64,000 nucleotides of DNA from Breviolum minutum Mf 1.05b.01 (lineage: Eukaryota; Sar; Dinophyceae; Suessiales; Symbiodiniaceae). Below are positions 12,701 to 23,174 of the stretch, piece by piece. Position numbers and translations under genes: made by a program. The stretch spans positions 90,927 through 154,926 of the forward strand of contig DF239889.1 in NCBI GenBank assembly GCA_000507305.1, read 5' to 3'. How positions within the stretch are numbered: the stretch's first letter is position 1; each line of letters opens with the position of its first letter. A model generated the notes under the pieces. The model did no database searches. It was not told the origin of the DNA and saw only the letters and a program-made list of their open reading frames with translations.

Positions 12701-15700
12701 TTAGCCGTAATTCACCAAACAATCAAAAAAATGATTCATTGAGTTGAGATGCATTTGCTTTTGTGAGCCTTGCAACCACGGCAAATATCACGTTGTGGAG
12801 GTGCAATAGGTGCAGCAATCGGAGGGGGTGGTTGATTGCTGGGCGCCGGCTCCGTAGAAGAGGCAGAAGTTCCGGATGGCACTTCAGGTGTTTCATTACT
12901 TTCTACGTCAGCAAGCCACTTCTTGAAGGTTTCAAAATCTTGCTCCTTTCGGGATCATCAGCATCTAAGTTGTCATGGTGTACACCAATCGACTCAAAGG
13001 ATAGTTGCTTCCCAATATTTCTCAAAGAGCATGATTTCATATATTCTTCGATTGCCTCCTAGAAATGTGGCGACTGGATAAACCAAACATGGTCGATATC
13101 ATTCCATTATATGAAAAAAAAACCTTGAACTTTTAATATTTAGAACTTTGGAGCAAACTTGATCTTTAAAATCACCAGTTTTCCAACCCGGATCCTTCAA
13201 AGCCGGGTTCAGTGCCAAAATGAGGTCATGAAACTTCAGATCCTCAAGGGAAGTTTGAGGCTCATCGGCAGGATTTGGGGACCTGAACTGAAATTAATCT
13301 AATACATTCAAAACCAAAACATGAAAGTTGAACTTCATTGCGCACTTGTATATATTGAAGCGTAATTTTATAACATGTAGTTTGGATATATCGCTCCTTG
13401 GTGCACTCCATTCGATGAGCTTTACGCTTGATAAAGGACAACAGTTTCTTGAGTTCAACTGCAGTTGTGTAGACTTCCTTCTCCTTGACTTGTACGGTCA
13501 TACGATGGAAAAGAACGCCAACTTCCTTTTTCAAGTCTTCTAGAATGGGCAGCTTAAAGGGTTCACCTTCATCCCGCATACGATGCAAAAGGGGAACCAA
13601 AGCAGCTTGATTGTTGATGCAATTGGTACGATTGGGTTCGCACCATTGGTTTCCCATAGGTCTCACCATCATGATGCCCGATTCCCTCACAACATCTCGC
13701 ATTTGAGAGCACCCATCCCACTCATCTCCAACCCCAGCGATGTCCACCATTGGGCTACCAACGGGTCAACTGGAAAACACCACTGGCCGATCAGGTTGTA
13801 AAATAGCTACGGGGTCAAGCAAGGTACATCGACATCAATCGACATACACTGTTTGTGTTGCAAACATGCATGTATGTTTTAAGTTCTTCATTTGCTATAT
13901 TTGTTTGTTTCAAGATACCCCGGTAATGAGGCCCTTTAGAGGTCAAAAAAAAACATGGACAATCAAACCCGACAAGATTCTTGACAGATCACTCGTATAT
14001 CCCACCACTCAGGTTCCTATTGGCACCGCCAGACTTGCCCGTGCTAAAAAGCAATGGGGATCCCGACTGTGTGGGCAAAATGGGGAGAAGTCGACCACCA
14101 CCATCGCATACATGACAACATACTTGGGAGAACACACTTGGGCGCTGTTTCCAAAACGTTTGATTATATCATAATATATACCTGTAAAGGCAATTCATCA
14201 AACCTCATTGTGAGAGACCAATTGAATTATAATCATGTTTATTTAAATCTTTTTTGGGCAAACAAAATACACAATGTCAATTATTTCTTTGAAAGGCAAA
14301 ATGCCTGTGAAACTTCCCTTGAAAGGCGAATGGAACCATCATACCGGTTTCCTGGAAGACTAACAACATTTAAAAGTCAAGCATGATCCACCAACGCATG
14401 GAATAAAACAACAGTTATGTTCACCAAAATCTTTGGAAACATGCAACATCAGGAAAAACCCGTTTTTTTTCAGATTGCCAGGTTTTTTTGAATCAACATG
14501 GAATAACCGGTCATTTTGGTTTCAACCCGAAAAAAAGTAGGAAGTGGGCTCAGTAGGTATACATCTNTATATATATATGTGGTTTTCCAGTGACATCAAC
14601 TGTCGAGTCGTACATCACCCTGACCTCCACAAGATGCTTCAGTGGCAAAACATGCTCAATCAAAGTCGGCTTGAATCTTCGAATTGTTGAAGTAAATTTC
14701 AATGTTGGAACCTGAGAATACACCCCTCTTCCAGGAAACTCATCTGATCCAAGCTCCAAACCATCATGACTTCAGTTTCCATTCGTTAATCTTCCGGGGT
14801 CCAACCATTTATCAATGCTCATCAACAAGTATACCATCCCTCAAACTAACATGGCACCTGAAAATGGATGGTTGGAATACTAGTTTCCTTTTGGGATGGC
14901 CTATTTTCAGGTGCTATATGTTAGTTTCAGGGAGTGTATATACCAAGGGAACGGCTCGTCCAAAAAATCCACCAAACGCGAAGTTCGGAAAACTTATCTA
15001 TTCACAAGTGCATTTGCGATTGTATGGAATATGTGATCGTTCCCAGGAGGGTAGTCGAATTGGAACATTCCCCACAAGTAGGGGGTTTAAAAAAAACCTA
15101 TTTGAAATTTGAAACCACCAACTGCTTATGATGGGTTGAATCAGCCATGGCAGTCAAATCAAAGAATATGTTTCTGTAAGTGTGTTTTTGCTGGGACCCA
15201 ATGGTGGTGCATTTCTCTTCTTCAAAGCCGGCTTTGAGGTGCAGGCTTTGTTGCAGAAACGGCGTAACTTGGAATTGCCACTTGGATTGGCTTCAAAAAA
15301 CTTTGCACTCAAAATTAACATGGCTAGCTGGAAAATCACCAGATTACCAGATAGGAGTTTTCCTTTGTCATGCTTGTTTTCCGGGGTAGTAAATCCTGAA
15401 ATAGCATCTCACAAGCAAGCAATGTTGAGCAATTTTGAATCCAAATCCAATCCCCCAAAAAGCGTGGCAATTCTGCGACCAAGTAAAAAAAATATGTGGA
15501 AAAGCGTAGGAAAATTGTTGGAACTAACTTGGCAAACCTGACGGAAATGAGTCCCACAAGTCCTGTCTTCACCTAAGATTTCCCTAGGCTTGAAGTGATC
15601 TAAGAAATCATCCTGGTTAAGTGCCACCTAAAGAGCCGGGTATGAATGAGTTGAAGATAGATGAAAACATGGAATCAAAATTGGGCTTGTCTTTGCAAAT

Positions 15701-17966
15701 GGTTTGGATGATGTTTCTTGCAAAAATAAATGTGATTCCTTCAGAATGCGGTTAATGAATTTACTTGGGATTTATCATAATATCTAATTCAGGGTTGATT
15801 ACATCGACCTCGACAGATCCTCAGAGTTCCAAACATAGGAGTCACGGAGATAAATAGATACCAGCATATGGGTAGCTGGGGTTATAACCCTATTCATAGA
15901 GATTGTAGCTCCATTTAAGACTGGTGGGTCCCAGTTTGTGGAGGGCAGTTGTTTTTTCCAGACTTTTTAGTGACTAAATGCTGAAGAATCCCTCATCACT
16001 AGAGGACAACAAGTTGTTGGTATGTCCATGAAGTTTCTCAACATCAAGGAAGTTGAAACCCAAACATCCTGACTTCAAACAACTATCCACAGTACCTTCC
16101 CAAATTCTGGTAAATGGAAATATCCCTATACTTATATATACCTCACTGAATCACTGTGAATTTATTTATAGGGTGTGTTGATGCTTATTTAAATGCGCTC
16201 GGCTTATATATATATATATATATATCTATTACACCGAAATGGGGTTGCCCGCTGCCCCGAGGAAACGCCTAAAGGAGGAGGAGGGCAACGCGAAAGCAGC
16301 CACTGCAAAGATTGCCAAGGAGATTTGATGCAATGACAATAACAGTGACACAAAAATCGAAATCACCATGATCCATGGTTGTTTTGGTGACATTGTGGGG
16401 TGTCATGTGTCTCCAAATTTAGAAGGTGACCAAAATCATGAAAGGGAAAACCACGGTCTGACAGTGGTTTTTGGCCACAGTGTATGGGAATCAAGTTGTG
16501 AAATGATACCATAGAAACATCCTGTTCCTTCATGTTTGGTTGATGGCACACGCTGAAGTGAAGTGTAAAGGTGCAAATGAAAGCTTAAATCCAGAGGTGA
16601 TGGGTGTGAAAGCCTGGTATTATGCATGATGCATTTTTGATGGAACTGCTTTGAAGCTCGTAGGAGAAATGGTCGTTTCATCCCATAAAATGCGACAAAG
16701 TTTGCCTCAAGTCTTCTCAACCGCTGCCGCTAGCGGTTGGGATAAAAGGAACTCAATTTGTGTTGGGGGCAATCAGGACTCGTTAGGAAAACATTGCATG
16801 ACATGACATGAAGGGTGTTTGGAGCAGAATGGTGACATAAAATCATTGGGGTTGGGGTTAAGATAATACCTAGAGGTGAAGTCTCCACCTCTACGATTGA
16901 TCTGGGTGAAAAGCCAATCCAATCATTAGATGTGCAATATAGAATCAGGGGACTATTCCACCCTCAAAACCGAAGCTAATAGCTGCAAGATAGGAATTTC
17001 AAGGTAAAAAAGCAGCAGCACCCGATTTCTCCAGCAGGAAGTGGCCAAGTTTTGGCAAAGTTGCTGTCGCGCAGCGGTCTATTTCGAGGCGAAGAACAAT
17101 ATCCATTCTTTCTGTTTTAGGAAGGAGGAAATTTGGAGATATCAAACATTTTTGAGGTTTGATTTTTTTCAAAAAACTAACAGTTATTACTTAGATAACG
17201 CAAGTATTGGTCGGTTTTTGATATGAGATATTTGGCTTGTTTCTTAGGGAAGGTATTGGATTGTGATAGCATTTTCTTTCAAAAAAACAAACGTGTACCA
17301 CACAAGATGCCCATCAAACTGAACAGTCTTTCGGAAAACCCCTGATTTTGATGGGCTCTACCTGGGGTTTCATTGGTTATGAGCTGTGCAGGTACAGCAA
17401 CGGCAAGCTGCAAAGACCAAGCAACACTTTGAGAATATCCAGGTGCATTGCGTTTAGTTCCATCCATTTTTTCCCTGTTGATGGATTCACCAAGAAAAAC
17501 ATGGGATTTGTTTCTGATCCGATGCAAGTCCAACTTGCACTTAGATGATGAATACCTGTAGTTACTGTAAGTAACTTGAGGTCTACACGTGGCCATGGTT
17601 TTAAAAGATGAGACAAGATTCCAGGTTTACAACTCAACATAATTAAAAAACACTTCAAGGATTTTTATTGGCCCTTCAATGACACGAAGGACGACGATTG
17701 GTGCAGGGATGCCGCGGGTGAAACACAATCAGTCAAGCATCAACATTGCCAAGCACCAACAATCTCAGACATTGCCACCCAAAAAAAAAACAACTCTCCC
17801 AATCTCAGACATTGACTATGACTACCTGATGTTTTTAAAGATTTTCTGTTTACCTCGTGGTAAAATGGTCCAGCTTCACCAATGCTTTTCAAATGGGTTG
17901 AAGCCGCCATAGTTCCTAGCTCCCTGGTCGTTTGCATCGTTTCATGGAAGATTTGCTCGGAAGGCA
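9789..17966 (-). CDS. Gene A (or a run of genes): multi-exon dinoflagellate family protein with a lysine/glutamate-rich central exon
   Basis: Minus-strand exons with clean splice sites: 17854-17966 (TMQTTRELGTMAASTHLK; donor GTAAAC), 17362-17539 (HRIRNKSHVFLGESINREK; GTAGAG), 15538-15627 (NQDDFLDHFKPREILGED; GTTTGC), 14711 to about 14580 (TIRRFKPTLIEHVLPLKHL), 13395-13750 (MVDIAGVGDEWDGCSQM; GC donor), 13159-13282 (LKFHDLILALNPALKDPGW), 12984-13058, 12769-12945 (FKKWLADVES, then Pro-rich, DICRGCK; GC donor), 12509-12610 (FCEALKLLKDKIAEKKAKI), about 12240-12195, 11741-11904 (ELEAAVAKYAQASHYG), about 10514-11613, 10368-10449 (donor GTAAGC), 10046-10234 (ends in TAG unless a GC donor is used) and about 9863-9789. 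The 1.1 kb exon has KTEKPE repeats, an AKAKAK and GRGRGR stretch typical of nucleic-acid-binding tails, then FARAQLSIYWGRCACGVKF, a block I recall from many dinoflagellate proteins. Exons above 13750 may belong to a separate upstream gene. Function unknown. Confidence 0.5.
10514..11613 (-). CDS. Large exon of gene A: Lys/Glu/Pro-rich region with GRG tract
   Basis: The exon starts after ctgaag| with VLTRREQLQLKEQ and is open for about 366 codons. Residues 30-110 are degenerate TEKPE repeats. An AKAKAKAT stretch, (GR)n, an acidic DDDEDVPTPKKR segment and a second AKGKAKAKAK run follow. A folded block, LEDQLLQGVFVQQLKPVDVL to QLSIYWGRCACGVKF, closes the exon. The complementary strand is also open but encodes only leucine, serine and phenylalanine runs, so it is a shadow. 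The basic and GRG tracts suggest an RNA or DNA contact; this is inferred from composition only. Confidence 0.7.
14566..14566. other. Single N (probable collapsed assembly gap)
   Basis: One N inside a TA-rich run near the 3' side of a gene A exon. Similar single Ns occur at 39367, 46290 and 54210. At 46290 coding sequence is clearly missing, so these may mark gaps of unknown size. Confidence 0.6.
14831..14940. repeat. MITE family 1, Gly-type arm (CCCTCCCTGAAACTAACAT) copy
   Basis: Terminal inverted repeats (ataccatccctcaaactaac and gttagtttcagggagtgtat) about 110 bases apart, with inner arms cctgaaaatgg and cctattttcagg. It is flanked by TA on both sides, as expected for a TA target duplication. 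No coding capacity. Confidence 0.75.
15313..17361. other. Gene-poor stretch with diverged MITE and short exons
   Basis: Contents: a diverged MITE-like arm pair (about 15313-15391), the gene A exon at 15538-15627, a (TA)n run near 16206-16226 and otherwise simple intron-like DNA. A plus-strand piece at 16239 (ATG, MGLPAAPRKRLKEEEGNA) and one at about 15176-15310 could be exons, but nothing joins to them. I see no RNA gene. Confidence 0.35.
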
Positions 17967-18283
17967 CTTGTGACCAGAAGTGAAGCCTTTTCCAGTGAGG
18001 TCACTGACAAACTTTTCGAGGTGCTGGATGTTTCGAAGTTGGGCATTCAACCATATACTGTATGTTTGGCAAAAAAGAATGCTTTGAAAACCAATGGGCA
18101 TTTTGAAGAAGACAAGTTTCGATGTCACAAAATGGAGCTTGTTGATTTTTTTCCAAGTGGGTTGACAAAGTGGTCAGTCTCCACGGAGATTTGAGTGTTA
18201 GAACCATGCAGCCCATGTTGACGGTAGGAACCTGTGGAGGAGAACTCCGATTCTTCCATTGATGAGGTGCACTCTGCCATGGA

Positions 18284-18288
18284 AAAAC

Positions 18289-18339
<51 letters not shown>
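18284..18339. repeat. (GAT)n microsatellite
   Basis: About 18 perfect copies of GAT (ATC on the other strand). The apparent histidine runs in translations of this DNA are a consequence of the repeat. Confidence 0.95.
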
Positions 18340-18340
<1 letters not shown>

Positions 18341-18356
18341 GAAGTGGTGGATGATA

Positions 18357-18461
18357 CACTCTGGTAAACTAACATAGCTGGCTGGAAAATCACCATTTTC
18401 AGTAGGGAATACTTCTTCAAAAGGTCCATTTTCCATGGCCATGTTAGTTTACCGGAGGGTA
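18357..18461. repeat. MITE family 1, GGTAAACTAACATAG subfamily, copy a
   Basis: Left arm ctctggtaaactaacatagc with gctggaaaatcacc; right arm catgttagtttaccggaggg. The inner part also folds back (ccattttc...ggtccatttt). TA follows the right arm. No open frame. Confidence 0.8.
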
Positions 18462-18702
18462 AAATCTTTTCCCTTCTGGAAAAACTGGTGTGTGTGTGTG
18501 TGTTTTTCTCAAACTTTATGTGTTTTTTTCCAATCCAAAGCACCCTTCAAACAACAAACAAAAAGTTGATCCAGATTCTTCAAAAGATTCATTCATAGTA
18601 CAGGTGGTGAGTTCAACCCATGTCCCGCTGACAAACGTTCCGACTGACGTCGGTCAGGCGAAAGATCCACCGGAAACAGAAGATCTGAACCTTGATTGCA
18701 AG

Positions 18703-18836
18703 GAAACTAAACATAGCTGGCTGGGAAATCCACCATGAATGAGTCGATGTTTTTTTTCATCATTTTTTCCTATTAAAAATATAAAAAAAACGATGGTGGG
18801 TTTTCCAGCCAGCTATGTTAGCTTACCGGAGAATAC
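18703..18836. repeat. MITE family 1, GGTAAACTAACATAG subfamily, copy b
   Basis: Left arm aaactaaacatagctggct(g)ggaaatccaccat and right arm atggtgggttttccagccagctatgttagcttaccgg form a near-perfect long stem separated by an A-rich loop. Confidence 0.8.
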
Positions 18837-19633
18837 CTGCCTAATAATCCTCGAACCCAACGGTCGACGCCCCCTTTTTTTGGGGGGGGAAATACGGGTT
18901 GACTGGCACCATATTTTTTGTGGGGCCCCAATTCTTCCAGAATATGGGGTCCCATTTGGGTTGTAGGATGCTATAATATATTGGATCTAGGAACTCCTGG
19001 GCACGAAAACGTGGGCAGCGCTGAATAATGTCCCAAGTAATGCTGTCAAGAAATGTTGTTTTCGACCAAGTCAGAAACCTCCAACCTGTTGCAGATTTTC
19101 TTCAGGTTTGCGGATGAGCTGGCTTCAGAAAGTACAGACCGATAGTGAGCATGAATGATCGTTTGTCCATCGTCAAAGTGCATCGAATGTCCGCAGCCAT
19201 GTTGCATCATAAAGATCAGAGCCAGGTGAGGTTAAGATCAAGCCAACCAATTGGTTGCCGCATGTCGGCCTTCTACCAAGGCTATCACTACTATCTTGTG
19301 ATTGGATTCATCCGTGGTTGACAAATTGGCCAAATCATGTACGAAGACATACATACACATCATACATTTACGTCTTGCAACACCTGAACAGATGTTGTCC
19401 GTAGTTACAAGCTGCAAGCTGTTGTTTAGGGTGGTACTGCAATCTAATATACACCAGCCAGCATTCCAAAAGAAACAAACGCTAGCATTTACAAAACATA
19501 CATAATAACTACTAACATCTGACTAACATATGTTTATTAAAGTTTAGCTAGCTATACTTCTGACATCTACGCTTAGTGTTAGCATTGTTAAAAAAAAGTC
19601 GTTGAAAAAACTCTGTCCTCTTTGTCATGGCCG

Positions 19634-22600
19634 ATGTCAAAACCCCGGATTTTGTGCTTGCATGGTCGCGGTCTCAACAGTGTAACTTGTTGAACAAACA
19701 GCGGTCCTGGTTGATATGGGCTACGGCTGCACTCCCTATATCACCCCGTTTGTCCCCCAAACAACCACATGTTTTTTTTACATCTCCTTTCACTAAACTG
19801 GATTTTTTGATAATCAAAAGGAGGTGGATTTCCCTTACACTCAGGTAAACTAAGATATCAATGGGATTGAAGATGTATTTCCTATGGGTTATTGAACATA
19901 GGGATATTCCATTGCTATGTTAGTTTTCCAGAGGGTATTTAGATATATCTATTGGGTATGGGTTCCCCACTCCCAAAAGGTCAGTGGCAAATAAAGGTTT
20001 AGGTTGGAATCCCCTTCTAAACATATATAGCAATCCTGTGGGTTACTGTCATTGCAAGCGGCCTTCACCCCACCCGGACATCTACAAAAAAAAGTTCTCA
20101 CCACTTACTATTGATGCCAAATCTTAGTATCTTATATACCCTTTGCACCTTGCTTCACCAACAAAAATGTCACTTAAAAAAAGACAGATCATCCACGAAC
20201 CGACTAACTATACCTCGGGTTTCACCGAGGTATACTTCCGAGGGCAGTTGTTGGGACTCATTCGTCGAAATCCAGATTTGGACTTTTATTTCCTTCAAGG
20301 GCACCTTCCTTCAGAGGTGGGTTCGTGTGCGGGTGTGGACTGCCATATGGATGTAAGCGATTGAAATGATTTGAAATGATAGGATTAATGATCAATGTGG
20401 AAGGTGCGGGGGATTTGGTGATGAAAGAAGGATTTGCAAATGATTTTTTGATGGATTGGGCCAGTCATCACTGAGGTGGCAATGATGACTATGACTATAT
20501 ACAACAGAGATTGATGTGGAGACCAGAGAGATGATTTTTTTAGAGATTATGCATCAGACCAAAACTGACGCTTCATCAAAGATGTCACACGTTGAAGGCC
20601 ATGTCCGCTTCAGCAGCATCTTCGCGGCCAGGTGGCTCCGGAAGCTTTAGGTGCTTGGCAAGTGGCATTGAAACCACAAGAACGTCGGGCATGGCAATAT
20701 TTCACCTTATGCCGTGCCTGGTTGCGGATGTGGATGTGGATGAGGAGGGTAGATTGGGTAGATGAGCAGTTACCAATTTATATATATATATATATGTGAT
20801 TCTGGTTTTAAGGTTGAAGATTTAGGTGGATAACTACTTGAGGTATATTAGTATATCACCCTGTTGCAGATTTATAAAGGATGGAGATCGAGCCTTGCAA
20901 TTCACCAGGATTTTTTTATGGAATGTAACGGTCTTGTTGCGGTGAAAAGAGCCAGCCAAGAAAAAGGATTCGGTGTAGCCAGTACCCAAAAGGTCCAAGA
21001 TGCGTCAAATCCAGGGTTTTTTGGGGTCGGGAACTGTCCTTACCAGGAGGAACAATAACACAGCTTGCAGCCCGGCTTTTTTTGGGGAAAAAAAAACCAG
21101 CTGGAATTCAGTTTTAAGCAGCTGAGTTGTGAGGAAAGTTTTTTTTTCTTGTTCAATTGAATCGGTCAACTTCCAACTTCCAACGCAGAATCTGAATACA
21201 TACAATTTGTCTTCAAATTGTGGAGTAGTTCTGACTCAAAACCCATTTCAATAGCCATAGGATCCATGTTTGGGTATATTTACCTACAATTTATATTGAT
21301 TTGTCTAGTTATAAATGTGTCCCATGGATCCTATGGGATATGATTTTTTGTGGGGGAAGCCCCTCCCGACACTTCCTGGTCGATCATCAGATCCAAGCCG
21401 AAAAAAATGGCCACTGTCAACACCCTGGTGTTATATAACAGGTTGTGGTAAGACTTCCCCCCGTGACAAAAATTGATGTTGAAAATGGAATTTATGGATG
21501 AATTTGGAACCCCTAAACCATGCCAGATTTTTGGTTACCATTTTTGGGAATGCTCCAATCCGTTTGAGGATGGTTAATGATGGTTAAATCTTACAGCATA
21601 CTCCAGTGTATTAGCGTAATTTTTGGATGCCTCGCTGTTCCTTCCATGTTCCATTGTCATGCTCAGGAGATGAAGGCGCGGTTGGTGAGTGGGTCGTGAC
21701 AGTGACGATAGCACTGTGATGCATCCTGTACTTTGATAGTCACACTCCCCAAGAGGTATTGGTCCCAGTTTTGACAACCACTTTGCTAATCTCAAGGGAT
21801 CATCCAAGTAGTTAAGTAGTTATTATAATCTACCCGAAGGAGTTTATTGCGGTATAGGCCAGAATCGGCTGTTATCATTCAATAAAATGACCGTGGTTCC
21901 TGCATCTCCACCGTTAAGTACATGACTCTCAGAGGTGCTTGGATCCAAACTGGACAATGTGTTCAAGTCTCGAAGGGAGAATTGGCATGTTCCATTGAAA
22001 CGTTGGATGTTGGCCCTGCTAGTAATTTGATGAAATTTAATTTCATGCATCAGCATGTCTCATGTTCTTTTACATCGCTATATGGTGATTCTGATTTGTC
22101 AGGTTTGGAATGCATGTGAATTATGGGTTCGCCATGATCATCCCTTGATCTCTTCGCACCATTTCCTGGTTATTTAAAGAAGCTTGGGGATACTCTCCCA
22201 ACAGACAACAGGTAGCATACTCTAACGAAAGATTGTGATGGGAATCCCGGGCACTTGGATGGTATTATCATCTATAGCCTGCAAAAGTTGTGGATGTTCT
22301 TCATAGCTAGGTTGGATATTGGATATTAAGGAAGTAGCCAACGCGTTGATATTCCTTGAGCAGCAACCAAACCACCGACCTCACACCCAAGTTGGTGCTT
22401 TAGGGAAGCAGTTGAAACATGACACAAGAACTCAGGCGTTCAATGTATTTTTGGTTGCTTGAGGTTGGTGGTTTACTAGTTTACTATTAGAAAGCCATGA
22501 TTTGATTTGTGATTTTGGGTATCTACCTACAAGAATTAGTCAACCATCTTAACCACCCAACCATTGGTTGAACCCTCTCTGAAAGTAACAGCTTCTTTTT

Positions 22601-23174
22601 GGTGCATATATAGGATTATATATACTGTATGTTCCATTTTTTTGAGATGCAAGCTATCAGTTTCACGAGGTTTATATGTTTTTTATTTTACATGAAATGT
22701 TTACTCAGTTTGATCACCATACTTTATGGTGACTTTCATTCAGCCGGACATTTGTATAATATTTATATATATATATACACCATTAATTATATACCTTTAT
22801 AGAATCATAGAACTGTATGCATCTATAGTTGATTGTTGGCACCATGACAACACCAGAACTTTCTGGGTTGGCCGAACAGCCAGGTGCTGAGCCTGCGAAT
22901 CGTTGGAAAGCTGGGCATGATGCAGCAGAAGGTTTAGAACATGTCTGGGAGGCACAGGACCTGATCACATGGTGCAAGATGTCCATTGCACATGTCTTAC
23001 GGTGTTATGTTTACCCAAGGATGTATGTCTATTGGTCCATCCCTCACATCCATCCCCCAACAAAAGCACAAAAAACAGGCGGCCTGTGCGGAAAGTCGTC
23101 AAAATGGTCCTTTCTATGCAGCTTTGGGCTTTAGCCAGGGAGCCAACGTAGCTGCTGCCTTATTGGCCAAACAG
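19634..23174 (+). CDS. FSH1/OVCA2-like serine hydrolase (alpha/beta hydrolase), multi-exon, partial
   Basis: Three exons are recognised. Exon 1 (19634-19679) starts at ATG and reads MSKPRILCLHGRGLNS, with the ILCLHG strand-turn at the N terminus of FSH1-family hydrolases, where the H-G pair lies by the oxyanion hole; it ends at a GT donor. A later exon (20230-20316, phase 0, 29 codons) reads QLLGLIRRNPDLDFYFLQG, the helix and DFYFLQG strand that follow in the family. The exon at 23079-23174 (phase 0, 32 codons) reads GPFYAALGFSQGANVAAALL, with nucleophile motif G-F-S-Q-G (serine in SQG). Family members are small cytosolic serine hydrolases of about 200-270 residues with poorly defined substrates. 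At least one exon between the first two is missing (phase 1 versus 0), and the Asp and His of the triad were not located. A GC-rich open piece at 22841-22976 may be an internal exon. It is the first gene of the plus-strand block. Confidence 0.7.
20317..23078. other. Introns of the FSH1-like gene with foldback repeats
   Basis: Contents: a palindromic element at 21253-21346 (ccataggatccatg ... catggatcctatggg), another at about 22363-22478 (aaaccaccgacctca ... tgaggttggtggttt), (TA)n runs near 20780 and 22760, and no supported exon except the possible one at 22841-22976. Confidence 0.45.

Larger units (their letters stand above)
17967..19633. other. Divergent strand-switch region between minus- and plus-strand gene blocks
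   Basis: The last supported minus-strand exon starts at 17966 and the first supported plus-strand start codon is at 19634. Between them lie a (GAT)n microsatellite, two MITE copies, a (GT)n run and a possible plus exon near 18604-18710 (VSSTHVPLTNVPTDVGQ). Short open pieces at 17970-18190 exist on both strands and cannot be assigned. If the two blocks are transcribed outward, promoters of both should be here; no TATA-like or other motif can be asserted. Confidence 0.5.

Noticed and set aside
18125-18543. Histidine-run proteins at 18.1-18.5 and 27.4-27.6 kb
   Set aside because: They are translations of (GAT)n or (CAT)n microsatellites in spacer DNA.
22841-22976. Plus-strand ATG piece (MTTPELSGLAEQPGAE) as a separate gene start
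   Set aside because: Could be an internal exon of the FSH1-like gene, but neither end fits a phase; not called as a gene.
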